DNA of 64,000 nt from Baylisascaris procyonis. Its lineage: Eukaryota > Nematoda > Chromadorea > Rhabditida > Ascarididae. This document shows, piece by piece, positions 1 to 14,599 of this stretch; position 1 is the first letter of the stretch; each line of letters starts with the position of its first letter. The stretch is from positions 1,240,001 through 1,304,000 of the forward strand of contig JAZARR010000074.1 of the NCBI GenBank assembly GCA_037389465.1, read 5' to 3'. The translations under genes and the position numbers were made by a program. The notes beneath the pieces were generated by a model that did not search any database, had not been told where the DNA came from, and saw only the letters and a program-made list of their open reading frames with translations.

Positions 1-4
1 ACAG

Positions 5-309
5 GACATCCTCCGCACGTGCTGCCTTGTTCAAATCCGCGTTCCATCAGTAGGCTTATTTATCCAAAAATATCTTACCTATCCTTTTTATTCGCAATAA
101 ATGGGTTCTTCTCTACGAAAATACTTTCATGTGTTAATTTCTCGACCGCAGGATCGTTGCGCATAATCGTTACGAATTTCGCAATAATGCATTGGATGCA
201 TTTACGCACTCGAACGCTAGAGTGAAGTTCACAATTCATAACTTGGGTCCGTATCCAAATCATGGACCGTTCAGTAGAAGCTCGCTTGGTTACAACGCAA
301 AGTTCAAAA
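5..309 (+). CDS. Gene A, first two visible exons
   Basis: Exon 5-49 follows an ACAG at the window edge and ends at a GTAGGC donor; exon 152-309 follows ACCGCAG and ends at GTGAGT. Both enter in phase 2, and joining them gives about 67 residues without a stop. The segment is rich in His, Asn, Phe and Arg and is unlike the low-complexity blocks that follow. The phase-1 end (base 309) matches the phase-1 start of the exon at 1901. Joining it instead to the AG at 385 gives a TGA after six codons, so a short alternative end is also possible. Confidence 0.5.
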
Positions 310-3300
310 GTGAGTTCTTGCACTATTTTCAGAGATTAGACAAAGCAATTAGCAAACGTTTGTCATATACGGTTCTTTATTTCAGCACAACAAACAGCTC
401 CTTGAGCTTGTATCAAAAAGTAATGGATAAACACGCATTGCTAAATATTGCTCTTCCTATGAGGTCCAATCGATTGTGAAAATTCCAAATCAAAGAAAAA
501 TCGCTTTTAGGATGTGTTGATTTAAATAACTTGAGGCGCTTCTTAACAATTACGATGAGACTTTTGAGGCTATTTTTTCAGCTCTAAGGTACTAAAACAC
601 CGAAAAGTGCTCTAAGGATAAATCCTCTAATTCAGAGCGCTAAGAAAGATTAGAGTGACCAATGAAGCTGATATTTTCGAGCTCGCTAAATAGATCTAGG
701 TCTACATATTTTTGCATTACAGTTAATTTCTTGCTCAAATTCTAAGACAACGGGCATGCTTTCATGACTTTCGGGTGGTAGTACAATGGAAGGATTAGAG
801 AAAACATCAAATGGTAGTCGGCTTTCCGTGTTAAACAACAAATGAATCAGATGGAGTGCAGAAATACGTCTCTGATTTCGATGCACACACTCAGTGACAG
901 TTTCTAGTGAAGCTTTGCTTTTGATCTTCTACTTTCTCTTATATTATCTTCACTTCAGCTCACCTACCCCAATCTACAATCCTCCATTTCGGAGTTTTCT
1001 GACATCATTTCCTCCAACTTTCATCTCACTATGGACCTTATTAAAATCTTCTGACTTTCTCATTCAAAAAATATCTCAGTCATCATTCTATGCTTTCTTG
1101 AAAAAATCTTTACAACGGTCATGTCATCAAATTCCATCAGCTTAGTCATGTAGTTCACATTTTAAAACTGTCGGAAACACAGAGCAGGCATAATTTGCAT
1201 ACGCATGAATATGATATCTGCATATTTCACCTTGACGTAGTTATGCAGGAGCCAAAAAAGGACAATTTCACTAGCTTATCTCCGTTGTGTTGAAAAAAAG
1301 GCGATCCGGCAATTCCTGAATAGCTTTCGTCGTGAATGAGGGAAATAACCTTTTTATAAGTTGATTTAAAATATATTCAAATATTGCCAAATGTATATTC
1401 AAAGATGATATCTTTTTCTAAATAAAACGGTTGTGTTCAAGGTGATGCACACAAGCATCGGCACCGACTACGTATGTTTTATGCTGGTATGATCATTTTC
1501 AAGCTATAGATGTCAAGCGGTTTTTTAAATGTACAGTCGACAAATAATGTATAATAAAAAAAGGAAAGGACAACGCGCGTACTTTCCCTTCTTCCTTTCT
1601 CCTGTATAGCACATAATGTCGGACCTTTCTTTTATACCTTTTTTCTCCTCCTTCACCTTTGCATGCATGCAAAACCGTTTTGCTCTCATTTTTTGTACCC
1701 TCTCTGAGAGGCCTCTCATTCAACACCTACCGGTTATTTATTTCTTTAAATCGAAATTAAGGCTGTTTTTCGATGGAAATCCATCGGAAATTTTGGCCAA
1801 TGAAAGTTTCGTGTAGTCAAGTGGATCTGTACACCAATACCATCATCAAAAAATATTTGATATTTAAGGCGCTCTTAAATATAAAAAATTTCCTTTGCAG
1901 GCAAACAAAAACAGAATGTTTATGTTGGTCAGGAAGTCGCTGCTGGTGCTAATCCTTCTGGATGTAGAGATGCGGACTCAGCAGTCCTAGCGATTCATCC
2001 ACGGACGAGGGCGCTAAAGCACTCTGTTGCCGCACCATGTGTTGTTCCTTCTGTTTCGTTGCCATCCGACTATGGGCCGTATGGAAAACCAGAAGGCAGT
2101 CGAAATAATTATGACGGATCAGAAGTTAGTGAGACGAAGTATGAGGCATCAGGAGGCAGCCAAGAGGAATACGGGCAATCAGAAGGCATTGAGGATAATT
2201 ATGAACTACAAAAAACCAATAAGGGCAATTATGAGGAATCAGAAGTTAGTGAAGAGGGTTACGAAAAATCACAAATCAGTGAGAAGAATCAGAAAGAGTC
2301 AGAAGGTGAGGAGGACGAATATGAAGGGCAAGAAGACAGCGAAGGAGATTATGAGGTACAAGAAGTCCGCGAGGAGAAGCATGAAAAACATAGAGGCAAG
2401 CAAGTGAAATACGGAGAACGACGAGGTAACGAGAATAAAATCGGAGGGACAGGAGGCTATGAAGAAGAGTCTAAAGCAAAGTTCCCATCAGCTTCAGCGC
2501 TTGGACATACAGAAACAGCTCCAGACACACTATATGGTCAGGAGCAGACAGAAGAGTTGTCTTCGTATGATGGAGATTCTGAATCGGCATCCAGAACAGA
2601 AACAGGAGTGGAGAAAGAAGTTTCTACCACTCAAAAACCTGCAACTTCTTCATATGATGGAGACGAGGAGTTGATCATCGATAAAGCAGTTACACAGGTT
2701 TGTTGAGTTTTCTAGTTATGTTATTGAAGAAAAATTTTACTACAATAACAGGTGAACTGAAAATGTTTTCTGCGCTTCACGAAATAATTTCGTTGAAATT
2801 TCCGATGAAAATATTTCGTAAAAGTGACTACTATTGACGGCATTCCAAAGATGGCGTCCGTCCCCCCCCCCCCCTCCCCCTCCCCAAGAAGCTGTTAAAA
2901 AGTTTGCAATGGTACTAACGAGGATGTTGCCATTTTCATTATTGAAAGTCCCCTCTCACTGATTTGAGGTTGATTTAATATGTTTAAAAGCTCTCTCATA
3001 TTCATAATTGGAATGAAAAAGAGTGATGAAATGTATAGTCGTAGGTAATTAATTACTATCCGGTAATTACTATTACATATAGTCGTAGGTAATAACGTTT
3101 TTTTCAATCAGAACTTATAAAAAAATTTTTTCTTTCAGAAGCAACAAAAAGGTTCGAAGAGCGATAAAATCATTCCGCCAACCGGAAGAGGTTTCTGTTT
3201 CATTGAAAATTTTATTCACTAATTACACTTCCGCTTATATCAATTTATTATTAGCATTTACCAAACAAGCATCCATTTCTATACGTTTTGAAAATTTTTA

Positions 3301-6300
3301 TTCACATCGGCAGTCGCATAGACTATCATTTGAAAGTTAGGTGGGAACTTTCTAGTTGGCGGGATCTATGAAAATGATTTCTTCGTTTGTGATACGAATT
3401 CAACAACCAGAAAGTAGGCAGTTATGGTGCAGTATGCCATGTTATTATGAGTTCTTCGTTCTCCTTAATTTTCCACATTTATATTTATTTTTATGGTTTT
3501 TTTTTCAAGCCGCACGAATGCCTTTGCTCCGGACAGTTGGTGATATTGTTAGAAACAAAACCACTACCAGCGTCGTGAAAAATGATATTTTTAAATTGAT
3601 TAAGAACTGCTTACTTCTTACATGATTAGTGGCAAGTCTTGAAACTTTGTCCATTATGTTGTATTCATTGATTTCAGTTCGTTTTGAAAAAAAAAATTTC
3701 CATACTGGAGGCAGTATTACTGCTTTAGTTTTTGAATGAATTACAGCCTATTTCGCAAAAAAGAAGACCATATAAACTTTGCCCAATATCCCGGTTGCTT
3801 TTGATTATCTTGAAATAGAAATGCTAAAACTTTTAAACGAACTTTTAAAATGCTTTCTCGTTAATTCTTGAGAGCTATTTGATAATCGCAATGAGAGCAG
3901 TAAGTCCTTTTTTTTGGAGTGAAATTTTAAATATTAATTTTCGAGAAAATTTTATAAAATCTAGCAATGCCATTATGGTGAGTTTTATATGTTTTCTAAC
4001 AAACAAATTTCAGTGCATTAGTTTTTCTAGCTTTATCGTTTAAACCAACGGATGAGCAGATGCACTGAATTCCACATGAAATTTTTCTCCTCGTTTTGCA
4101 AAATTTTACATGCCCCGTTTAATATCGTATTCGTTAACTTCGGTGTTCGAAAATGCCCTCCTGTGCAACCGGCTACATGTATGCGCATATCTGTCTGTCT
4201 GTTCATGTGTGTCTGTAGCTTATGTGTCCACTAGTTTTAAAGGAGGAATTACACGATGCAGATCCAGGCAATTTAATACTTTCATCAGCATCACGAATTC
4301 TTCATTCTAGCAAACTTCAACTTTATCCATCGATTAAAGACTTATAGACTGCGTTTGCATGAATTCGGATCGAAAAGGCTAGATGATTTTCGAAGGCATA
4401 TGGGCGGTCGTCTCAGTTAAAATATGATTACTCTCTTATTATTTGTGAGCTTTCAGCTGATCGCATTTTGGTGGGGAATTGAAAACGCATATTGTGTCAT
4501 CTAACATGGCGCGCTTTTCCACCTCATCGATAGGATTTATTAACAAAAGTTCAATATTATTTTTGCTCTATGAAATTCTCTCTGGTCCACTAAAAACATG
4601 CTTGGAAAACACGTTTGATTGCTGTGAAACACTGTTTATTGTCTTGCACTTTGTGCGAACTTTTATGATCTATGTGGTCCATGTTCATTTGGCTCGTTGC
4701 ATTTTTCGAGCACATCAAGGGACAGTTTACACAAATCTTTCCTCGTTGAGCCATTTTACCTTCGTGCTTATCTTCTTAACAAGGTTTTGTCTGGAAAGGT
4801 TATATGTTATGTTTAACACTAGTGGTTGTGTGTCGCTATCATGTTTGCGCACTATGTTTGTTTGTGTGTGTGTGTGTTTTCAGGGACACATTTGGGTGCA
4901 CCTAAGAAGACAGACAAATTTCACCCAAAACCACCATCGTTACGACCACCTACGGCGAACATCACAATATATGGATCAAAGAAGAAATTATTGTCTTCGT
5001 TATGCTCATCTGATAAGAAAACGCTTTGCGTTACTGGTATTTGTGGGTTATATTAACCAATAATTTGTTGTGTGGTCGTCTTATTCACCACTATGTGGCA
5101 AGAATTGCTGAAGTGGTGAAGAATATTCAAAGAATTATTAAAATTAGAAACTCGACTAACCTTCGAAGCGTTCTAAAAACGCTTCGTAGTGCGAGAAAAT
5201 TCAGTCACACTATTATGACTTCGATTCATCGTTATCTCTATGGGAATGCAGAACCTTCTAAACTGGCCGATGAAGTCCTTTCATTTCAGCGTTGAAGTTG
5301 TTTGCTAAGTGACGGGGCAAGTAACTATTTTTGAGGTTATCAAGTCACCAATTTTTGCATCGAGTGCTTTCATGAACATATCCATACATATCGTTTAACT
5401 TTTCAACTCCACCGTTTTGCCTTATTGATGAGAGCATTGCATAGTTTCTATATGATCTCAATTTAACAGGAAAATTCATATAAGTGCAATAGCTATCATC
5501 GATTATGGCAATACTCCACACAGTGTTCAATATTTCACCTAACATTATTGATATTTTCTATGTCGGTGTGGCATAGTGTTTGTTGCTATTTTTCCCTTCC
5601 TTATCGCATATTTAACAGTGGACTACAATAGTGAAATGTGACGAGACAAGTAAGGATCCATGATATACAAGCACTTTGTCTGTTTTGCATGCTTCTATCT
5701 TGTAGCTTTGAAAGTTGTCTATGAAATAACCTAGTAGATTAATATCATAGTATTTGAATTCGGGCATGTTAGGGATAAATGTGTATGAGAAGTTAAAAAA
5801 CAACAAGTTAAGAATTTTATTTAATCGCGTTTTCTTTAAACTAAGGAGTCAGTTGTGTGGTCGACAGAGGAGAGAGCGTGAGGAATAGTTAGAATAGCAT
5901 GAACGAAAATGAGAAAAGAGAATGTGTGCTTAAAAGAGCCTATTGTTTATATTAATAGCGGTATATACCGAATAATTGAGCCTCAAATTGGTCTGCATTT
6001 TATTGAAATCTTTTGTTTAATAGATATTCCAAAAGTACTTTTCAGAAAGCTCCAATACAATTCGTGCCGAATCAAGAGAAGATGTGTTGAGCGAAACCAC
6101 AGAGGCGAGCGTCGCCTCAACAGTTGTTTTTGGATCTCGAGGGGACGTTCTCTCTGAGTTCTACAACGAAACATCGTTGCTCTCACAAACGTCTAATACG
6201 AGTGTGCTAATCACATCCGAACAAAGTTACGAAAATACGAACGAAATATTGACCGAAACACGTACTGGTAAACCTTGTTCTCGAAATTAATCGATGTATT

Positions 6301-9300
6301 GCACGCACTGTCTCAGTTTCACTTTTCTGTTTGTCTGAGTGCGCAGTGATGTTGGGTGAGAATATGGAATCCTTCGAGTCGCCGTCTCTCTCCGAGTATC
6401 CTGAAACTGTCGTCTCTTCTCCAGCTTCCTTTTCACGATCTCCGCAATGAGCTTTATTCTCGAAAATTCGGCATCTTTATTAGAAGTCAACGGCCATTTC
6501 GCCGTTGGCAATCACCTCGACATCTATGTCAGTTTTAATTAGAGAATTTCTTAGCACTTTCGTTAATTTCGACCCATTTCCATCGATAATTAATAAAAGG
6601 ATTTTCCATAAAATACTTGAGCGACGTTTCATGAAATTTGATTTGTTGGAAGACCGATTTTTTTAGGAAGCTGCAACCTCGCTTTGAGCACAAATGCACA
6701 AGCTGCAAATAATTGCGAGATGAAGAACTTAACCGAACATAAGAAGATCAGTGAGAAGCTAGAAGAAGGAGCCACGTCGTCATCTTTTGTTCACACCATC
6801 GGTGCTCAAATATCTGAAAGCGGTGGTCGCGATGCACTGAGTGCATACACCGATCCACCAGTTTATGTCCCGATAAGAACAGGCACAAGGAGCAATACTT
6901 CTAAATCCACCAACAACTCAAATATTCGCTTTGAATTTGGAGAGCACAGGATGCACTCACTTCCAAATACCACACGGCTGTCGATGGATCAAGACGAGGA
7001 GGCAGAAGTCAATGTACAAGAGCAGTTGTTTCCCCCTACAGTTGCACCTAGCACTTCACTAAGCACTACTAACGAATCTGTCAGGCCTCGTTTGCCGTCA
7101 AGGTTGACACCTTTCAACGTGGAAGAAGAAATCAGCGAAAGCAACGGAGCATCGACGATACTGCTGAATTCTTCCACTAACATAATGAACACCTCAACGT
7201 TCGATAATCAGCAACTCTCATTGTGGAATAAATCGCAATTCGGGCACGAATTCACCTTCACAGAGAGTGCATCACATATGTTGCTTCCTCAGGAGGCAGG
7301 TAGCTCTGAGATTCTGTACAGCACATTTGCACCCACATCAAACGTTTTCATTTCACCAGAGGATGATTACAGCATCGAATACACAGACATGACTGGAAGC
7401 ACTTTTGCGAGCACTGTTGATGTAAATGATGGGTATGATCAAATAAAATTTGTTCCAGAAGCTGCGCAGTCAGGCGTCGTTGGTCCCGATGGCCGTCTCG
7501 CAGGGGAAGAACGGGAGGATGGTGAATTCTTGAAATCTTTCTAAAAGTAGATCGTATTTTTGCCTTCTCAAAGAACGAACTCAAGTTGAAGACGCGAAAT
7601 TCTATTTAATAAGAAGCGCATTTTATGCACTTTTGCATATTTTGCACTTCTAAAAAGCATTATAACAACGCCATACTTAGCTTCTCGCATGAGCGTGTAC
7701 TTGTCTGCTCTTGGTTTAACTAGTGAGCAGTTGGAGCTGGCACCGCGAAATTTGATGGGTAAAATGGCACTGTGGAGTTACGCGCCAAAGCGATTTTTAT
7801 ATTTACCCATTGACTTTCAGAGAATTTACCAACAGTTAGATAAGCTAAAAAATTCTCATGCATTTTGCGACCGGATGGATTGAATTTTATAGCGATCAGA
7901 TCTCAAAATTAAGTAGCGGAGCACATCATACTGGCGCATATGCGCTTTTGCACCCCGCTTACTGGACTCGCCAGTTTCATAGACTTTCAAGAAACAATGC
8001 ATAACTTACGCAGAAGATCCGCCGTTTTGTACCAATGTCAAATGGCCGTAAACTGCTCCTTCCCCTCCCCTCCCCACTTTTTAGTGTTTATAGCTTTATT
8101 CGAAGTTAATAGATCAACGTGAACTATCGTATTTAGATGAACGTGAACTGTCGTATAAAAGCATCACTATGTGGTGCACGTTAGAAAACCAAATTTCACA
8201 GCTCCACTTTCCAGCGGTTCTCAAGATGATTGCACCAGGGAAACAGACACAAATGGCACCTATCTTATGCGTATTTGGAAAAGTTTGTAAAAATGGGCAT
8301 TTTTGTCTCTAAGAGAGTCATCACGTTAAACCTTTTGTAGATTTGAGTGAACGTTCGGATCATTTTCAGTGTGAATGCACTGCTATGGATCTATCTTTTA
8401 TTTATTTATTTATTTTTTTCATAGATAATGAAGCTGGTCAACTCACGAGCGCAATTCCAAAAAGATATATCCTGGCAACACTTGTGGCCCTTCTTTTACT
8501 TTTACGGGTCGCAAGTTGAACGAAATATTATTTGAAACACTATGTCTTTTATATACCAGGGCTAATAAGACGATGTGTCAAAAAGCATTAGTGTCGTATG
8601 GTGCTTCTTTTTTGAAAGCACTTGAGAGGATGATTGACTTCTAACCCTTTGAAAAAATTCTTTTTTGGAATGGGTGGGGAGAGAGGATGGTCGAATCCTA
8701 TTTTCCATCGCCTTTCGCAGCGGGCACCTTCCCGAGAGAATCTCTTGTTCAACGAACCCACGTTAAAAAACTGCCCTCTTTAAATTTCAATGGTGTTCAC
8801 TGATTCTGGTTTCTCGCTCCGCCTTTGAAAATCTTTAAAGATCTCTTCAAAGTGTACATCACCGCTTTCATCTTTGCCGGTTGCTGCCGTTCGAAGCTTC
8901 AAAAATTTTCCCTTCATTTTTTTGACCGGTGAGTTGAAAAAACGGGATAGCTGAGGAAGCAAAACATCCTGGCTAGCTCTCACTAGAATAATAGAAATGA
9001 CGAACACATCCGCTCAAAAATTTGAATGATTTCGTTTGAGGTTTCAACGTTAGACAGTGAGACTGTATTTTGCGAAATTCAAATTGCTTGCTCGCCGCAA
9101 ATGTGCACTATTTTATATTTGTATTCTAAGTGGATGGAAGTTTCCAAAACGATGGGAGAGAATCATGTTTCCAAAATGCAAAACAATAAGTCCTGAAGCA
9201 TACAATGATATCGAAAAATATCACAATTGAGGGCAAAAATATTCTAAATGCTAGTGAGATCATTATATAAACATAAAGAGATTTTCATATTGAATGAAGA

Positions 9301-12300
9301 CTATATTACTGCTGAATGTTATAGGCTGGAAGATATATTTCAGCAACTTTACAAAACGTCGTTCCAGCTTGGATCAATGAAGTGAGAATAGACAATGTTA
9401 TAGTAGAGTGGACAGTGCTTATAATGCAATTTTAGAATGGTATTGTAGTTATTGCTAGTAACACCGTTTGCGTTGTAAATTACAGTTGATTTGCTTCCTT
9501 AATTTTTGAATTACAGTTACTGTTAATGGAATGGTATTGAGAGTAAATGTCGATTTGCGAGTCTCTTATAGGAGCCACCATTTTAATGGTTGCATGATAG
9601 AGAGATATTCCTAAAAGTTGCTACGAAACTCTTTTCAATCATTCGGTCACAAAAGACACAACAAAACATTCGTTAAATTGAATTAAGTAAAAAACGACAA
9701 AACTATCATCAAATGTGTGATGCAGAAATGAATAAAAGTCTGCAATTATTTTTAGGATATAATGGTCCTTCTGAACCTGGATCTGGACCTACAGAAGTGA
9801 AGCTTTCTACTGCGGCATCAGTTTTACCACAGCCAGCAACATCAGTTGTTCCAACTGCTCCGCAAGCGATCATTTCCAACTACAGCAATACTGCTAATAT
9901 TCCCTCTGTTCCACCACTCGTTCCGGCCTTACCATCTGTTCCTGCAATTCCATCCCCCTCAGAAATACCTCCGCCGAGTGCATCCACTCCGATTCCAGCA
10001 CCCGCTTCACTTAGCCCTGTGCCAGGACCACAGCCAGAATCATTCCGCTCTCCACTTCCAGTTGCGCAGGTGCCATACCTCCCTTCAGAAAATAACCTCA
10101 AATCTTCACAGTACATTCCAGCGCCGCCACCTGCAGGCGAAGGTCCTGAATCAGTCCCAAATTCTGCTCCAGCATCGGTGCTCCAACCTGCGCTATCATC
10201 CACTCCCCTTCCACGACCAGGTGGTGCGGTTCCTTATGCAACAACACCCAGTTTCCTTCTTCCCACACCCGAAGCCACGATTATTGCTGCCTCACAAGTT
10301 CCGATTCCATTACCTACAAATGCTCAACTTCCAATCTCACCTGCTCCGCAGGCTCCAGTTCCGGCTCTTCCTCAGGCCGGCCCAAGCCCACTGCCAACAC
10401 CTTACCAACCAGAGGGATTAACAGAAACAGTTGGTATATTGCCAGCAAGACCGTCCGTCTACGAAAAAAATACCACACTACTTATGTCTTTCTCAGGTTC
10501 AGCCTTCTCGTCGAATACTTCAACTGAATCAGCAGCATCGAAGTTCAAGGTTTGTCCTAATTCAAATATTGCTCACAGCATACAATTTCAACTATTACTT
10601 CGACAATTTTCAAAATTTCACTACATAGAAAAAAACGATGATATTATGATAGTAATGTGAAAGAAAAAACTTTGCAACTAATTTTAAAAAACATTTTACA
10701 AACGAAAAGCTAAAAAATCGACGAACGAGATCTTGTGCCAGACGCTGTGACAAGATAAACGATTTCGACCAACTGCTTCGTCAATACTTTCGCAGAATTA
10801 CATCTGTGAATTGCAATGCGGCGACGACCTATCAGCAATCCACATGTCTGAATCTCTCTTTATGTTTCTTTGATAGTTCCAGCTGTAGATACCAGTTGAA
10901 TTCAGGATAGAACTATGAAAGTTGATGGATATAATCTACATATCAGGTTCGCCTCGTAACTCAGCCTTCAATTGATCCATCAACTTCTAAGCGGATCAGA
11001 GATGATGAAATGAGCACAAAGCATAGTGCACTTTGTGACCAGAAGATGGCGGACATTTTGCATCGACTGGCTGACATCCTAAATTCGGAAAAGCGTCATC
11101 TTTATTGAAAGGTCCGTGGGAACGGCTGTTTCCGATGAATAAGAACCCATAATTTGCATGTTTTATTCATTTTTTCTCAATTTACTACACTCATCGGTCC
11201 GTTTCAAATGCCACTACATTAGACACCATCGTATCGACGTATCCATTCATTTGTACACCTTGCACTTGTTGCGGGACGCCGATTATTTGCACGAGAAAGT
11301 TGGCCTCCTGATCAACGACTTTTCCAGACGTAGATTGAGGTCCAGGATTCACAGATAAATGGATGCACTTTCATGATTTAGAGGAAAGAAATCAGCACAA
11401 TGAAAATCATGCATAAGATAGATTTCTGAAAGAGGATAAGAAATCGAATTAATATGAAGATTACAACTACTCAGCTTGCTGAGGCATCGCTCCAATGATC
11501 TCGAATGGAAATTATTGGATAAACAGTTGAGCGTATGTAAGAATACACCCATACTTCATGATGTTATATAGCCATGATAAATTTCTAGAAAATTTTCTAG
11601 GAAGTGCATTATCGAAATGAATATACTTTCTATAGTATTTTATGACTTCGATATCTTATGAAATGCGCATCTGCTTCATAAAATGTGATTCACATATGTC
11701 ACATGTACATCCTCACTTGTAATATTTACATCCTCACTTGTAATATTCATATGAAGCTTTTAATGGCGAAACAGAATCACTGAAATCGCCAATATATGGG
11801 AAAGCAAATTACCTAATGAGGTATTCCATCAGATGTATTTTTACTATTTTTTTTACTGCTGAAAATGATGCATTTGTAGTAGTCTCTTCAATTTTATAAA
11901 AATGGGAGTTTCGATTAAAATGCAGGTATTCGATGTGATTCTATTATTAAGATGTTTTGCTAGAGTAAACGAACATAAGAGCCGCTCATTCAAACAGCGC
12001 AAAAAGAATGGGGTGCTAAACTAACCATGAAATTGCACTGAAGTGATGTACATATTGAATGGTATGAATTTGGGGTTTGGTTCAGATCACTTTATCACAT
12101 ACTGAGAAGAACGTGCTATACCATACGTAATACTTAGAGGTACCAACATTTTTCAGTAGCAAATCGCTCTACTGCAGTTTTGCTTCCCCATATATTATAT
12201 CCTTTCAGCTTCCTCCATTTTCCTTGTCAAATGTTGGCTGGATATTCTCCCCAGCAAAGAATCGTCGACCATGACGCATGTGGCTGTTTTGAAAATTTCA

Positions 12301-14534
12301 TGGGGGTCAAAAGAATGAAAGATTTAGCTAGCATGCATTTCAGGCTGGAAATCAGATGACATCGGGTGCAGTTGTAGGCTTGCAACAATTGCCATACGGT
12401 GAAGAAGTGAAAGCCAGTGAACAGGTAGGTCGCTTGTTGCCCAGCGAATTCATCGAGTTTGTTTGTCCATTGCTATGTGAGGTGTGTATAGCTTTCATTA
12501 TTCGGAAACGGAAGCGGTGGATGTAGAAGAACGATGGCTATTTCTTGCTCGCTTTTATTTGCATAATGTCGAGGCCCTGTCGTAACACTTCTAGCTTCAC
12601 AATTCGCTCAGCGTACACTGTATACCTACAGGTGTTGATATTTCTGAAAGATGGCCAGAACAGTTGTGCAGGAAGCAAAATCTTCAGGCGTATTTCCTGA
12701 GATTTTTCATTTTTGGTGTTCTTTCCTGACTTCTGCGGAAAAGTTTAGTCGAACCCACCAAATCTGCAATCTGCAAACATTCTTACAGGTTCATGAGAAT
12801 CACGAGCTCTCAAGAGGAGAAGGGCCACTGCCGTTGAAGCCAGCAGGTAACGGCGAGCCAGCACGAGGAGAGGAGGAGTACTATGATAGCGAAACGGAAG
12901 CTCCATCAGGTAAGATACCCAGAAGCCGTGGCAGATACGTAGTTCTGGCGTACTGAAAAAAGTTTCACACGTAGACAGTTTTTCACTGCGATCTGTAAAA
13001 TGCCTTGTGCTTCTCTCCATTTGCGACATCTGTTCGGAACAATTATGTTATATGGACAGAGGTAGAAAGAAACTAGTGAAAGATCAAAATGATTCGGTCA
13101 TCGATCGAATCGTCCATGACTGACCGTTTGCGACGAAGTGTCCGATAAAATGAAAATGTTTGTATAAATGAAAGGAGAAGAAGTGTTTGCGGGATATTTC
13201 AGTATAAAACGCATAATTGGTGATTTCGGAACGAAATGGCGGTGGCCAATTTTGCACTAATCCTTTCAGTGACCAGTTTATCGATAATCAGACCAAATGA
13301 TAATCGATCGATCACGAAAAATTTTTTGTCTGTGCGAACAATTTTTCGACCACATATTGATAGAATTTTTTTGTGATCAAGAACTGGACAAAAAGGTCAT
13401 AGGTCATTATGTTCAGTTTGATGACGTTTCTTTGCAAATTTTTGTTGAAACCCCTCTCATGTTCATAATTTCTCTATAGACTTGAATGAATATTTTATTT
13501 CCTAATTGGTTTTACGTGTTATTACTAAACCGGTTTTGCGTCGAAGCAATAGAAAATAACTCTTTTTCAACGGGAATATTCTTTAGCAATTATAGTTTGA
13601 TGGTGAAATTTGTATAATATTTATTTTATAAGTGTTATTTCTATAATCTTCGATGGTCAAAAATGAACTCTGAGAAAGGGCTTATTAAATATGTAAATGA
13701 AGATATTTTTTATCATCAAGTTTCTTAGAACGAACGCTCTCATGAGCTGGCTAGACCATTATAATGCTTTCCTAATTCGGGTATATCACGGACAGAGTGA
13801 TTTCAAACATCGCACACCTTATATTATATTTCATTCATATTATCAAATATATAATAATTCGGTATTGAAGGCGTGGGATGTGCAAAACGCATCCCACACC
13901 TTCAGTCGGGCTTACATTAGCAAATATATGTGCTCATCCTTGCTTATAGGGGCTGATGTGTGGCTCATCTACCTGTTTCATTTCAGTGTCTATGAGGATT
14001 GCATGCTGCATTGATGCATCCGTACGTACTTAGTAGTAAGCGTAGTAGCGATTCGACTGAGGTGGTATATCATTTGTGATAAGCCTTAGAGACCGAATGG
14101 AACATAAACGGCTGTTTTTTTTTTGCACTTTTTAACGTCGTAGGCGCGAAATGAGAAAATGCATACCTATTCATTTATTGAATTTAGATGAATGAAACAT
14201 TACCTGTTAAACAGAAACCAACTGGACGGATTGCACAAATATATTTGAAAATGCGAGATATTTGTAGAGCAGAATGTTGCTATTCCAACTCGAGATCGTG
14301 TCCCTGAGCAGAAGGTATGGAGTCAAATCGAAAACGGTGCATATGGAGGAATTCCGAAGGAAACGCATGTTGAAGTTTCTAGTTCAGCTCCAGTACTAAT
14401 TCCAGCTGCTACTACACCGAAATATTTGCGTATGAGTTGGGCGAATTGGGTTTTTGACATTTATTTCAGATATTTTTAGAAATACATAGGGAACATTTCT
14501 AAATATTGATTTTGAGTTATGTTGTTTGGGTCTT

Positions 14535-14599
<65 letters not shown>

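Noticed and set aside
386..408. Short terminal exon after the AG at 385 ending gene A early
   Set aside because: Joining 309 to 386 gives TGA after six codons; the junction to 1901 keeps a long open frame in the same phase and is preferred, though not proven.
7689..7883. 64-codon + strand frame
   Set aside because: No acceptor or donor in phase with the flanking exons, and ordinary composition; taken as chance within an intron.
9846..10421. 191-codon + strand frame and a 107-codon - strand frame over the Pro-rich exon
   Set aside because: Both are shadows of the Pro/Ala/Ser codon bias; only the 9756 frame is phase-compatible with its neighbours.
12208..12270. Extra gene A exon after TTTCAG at 12207
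   Set aside because: It could bridge 11090 to 12344 in phase, but both donors needed (GTCATC, GTGGCT) are poor, and direct splicing from 10549 is simpler.
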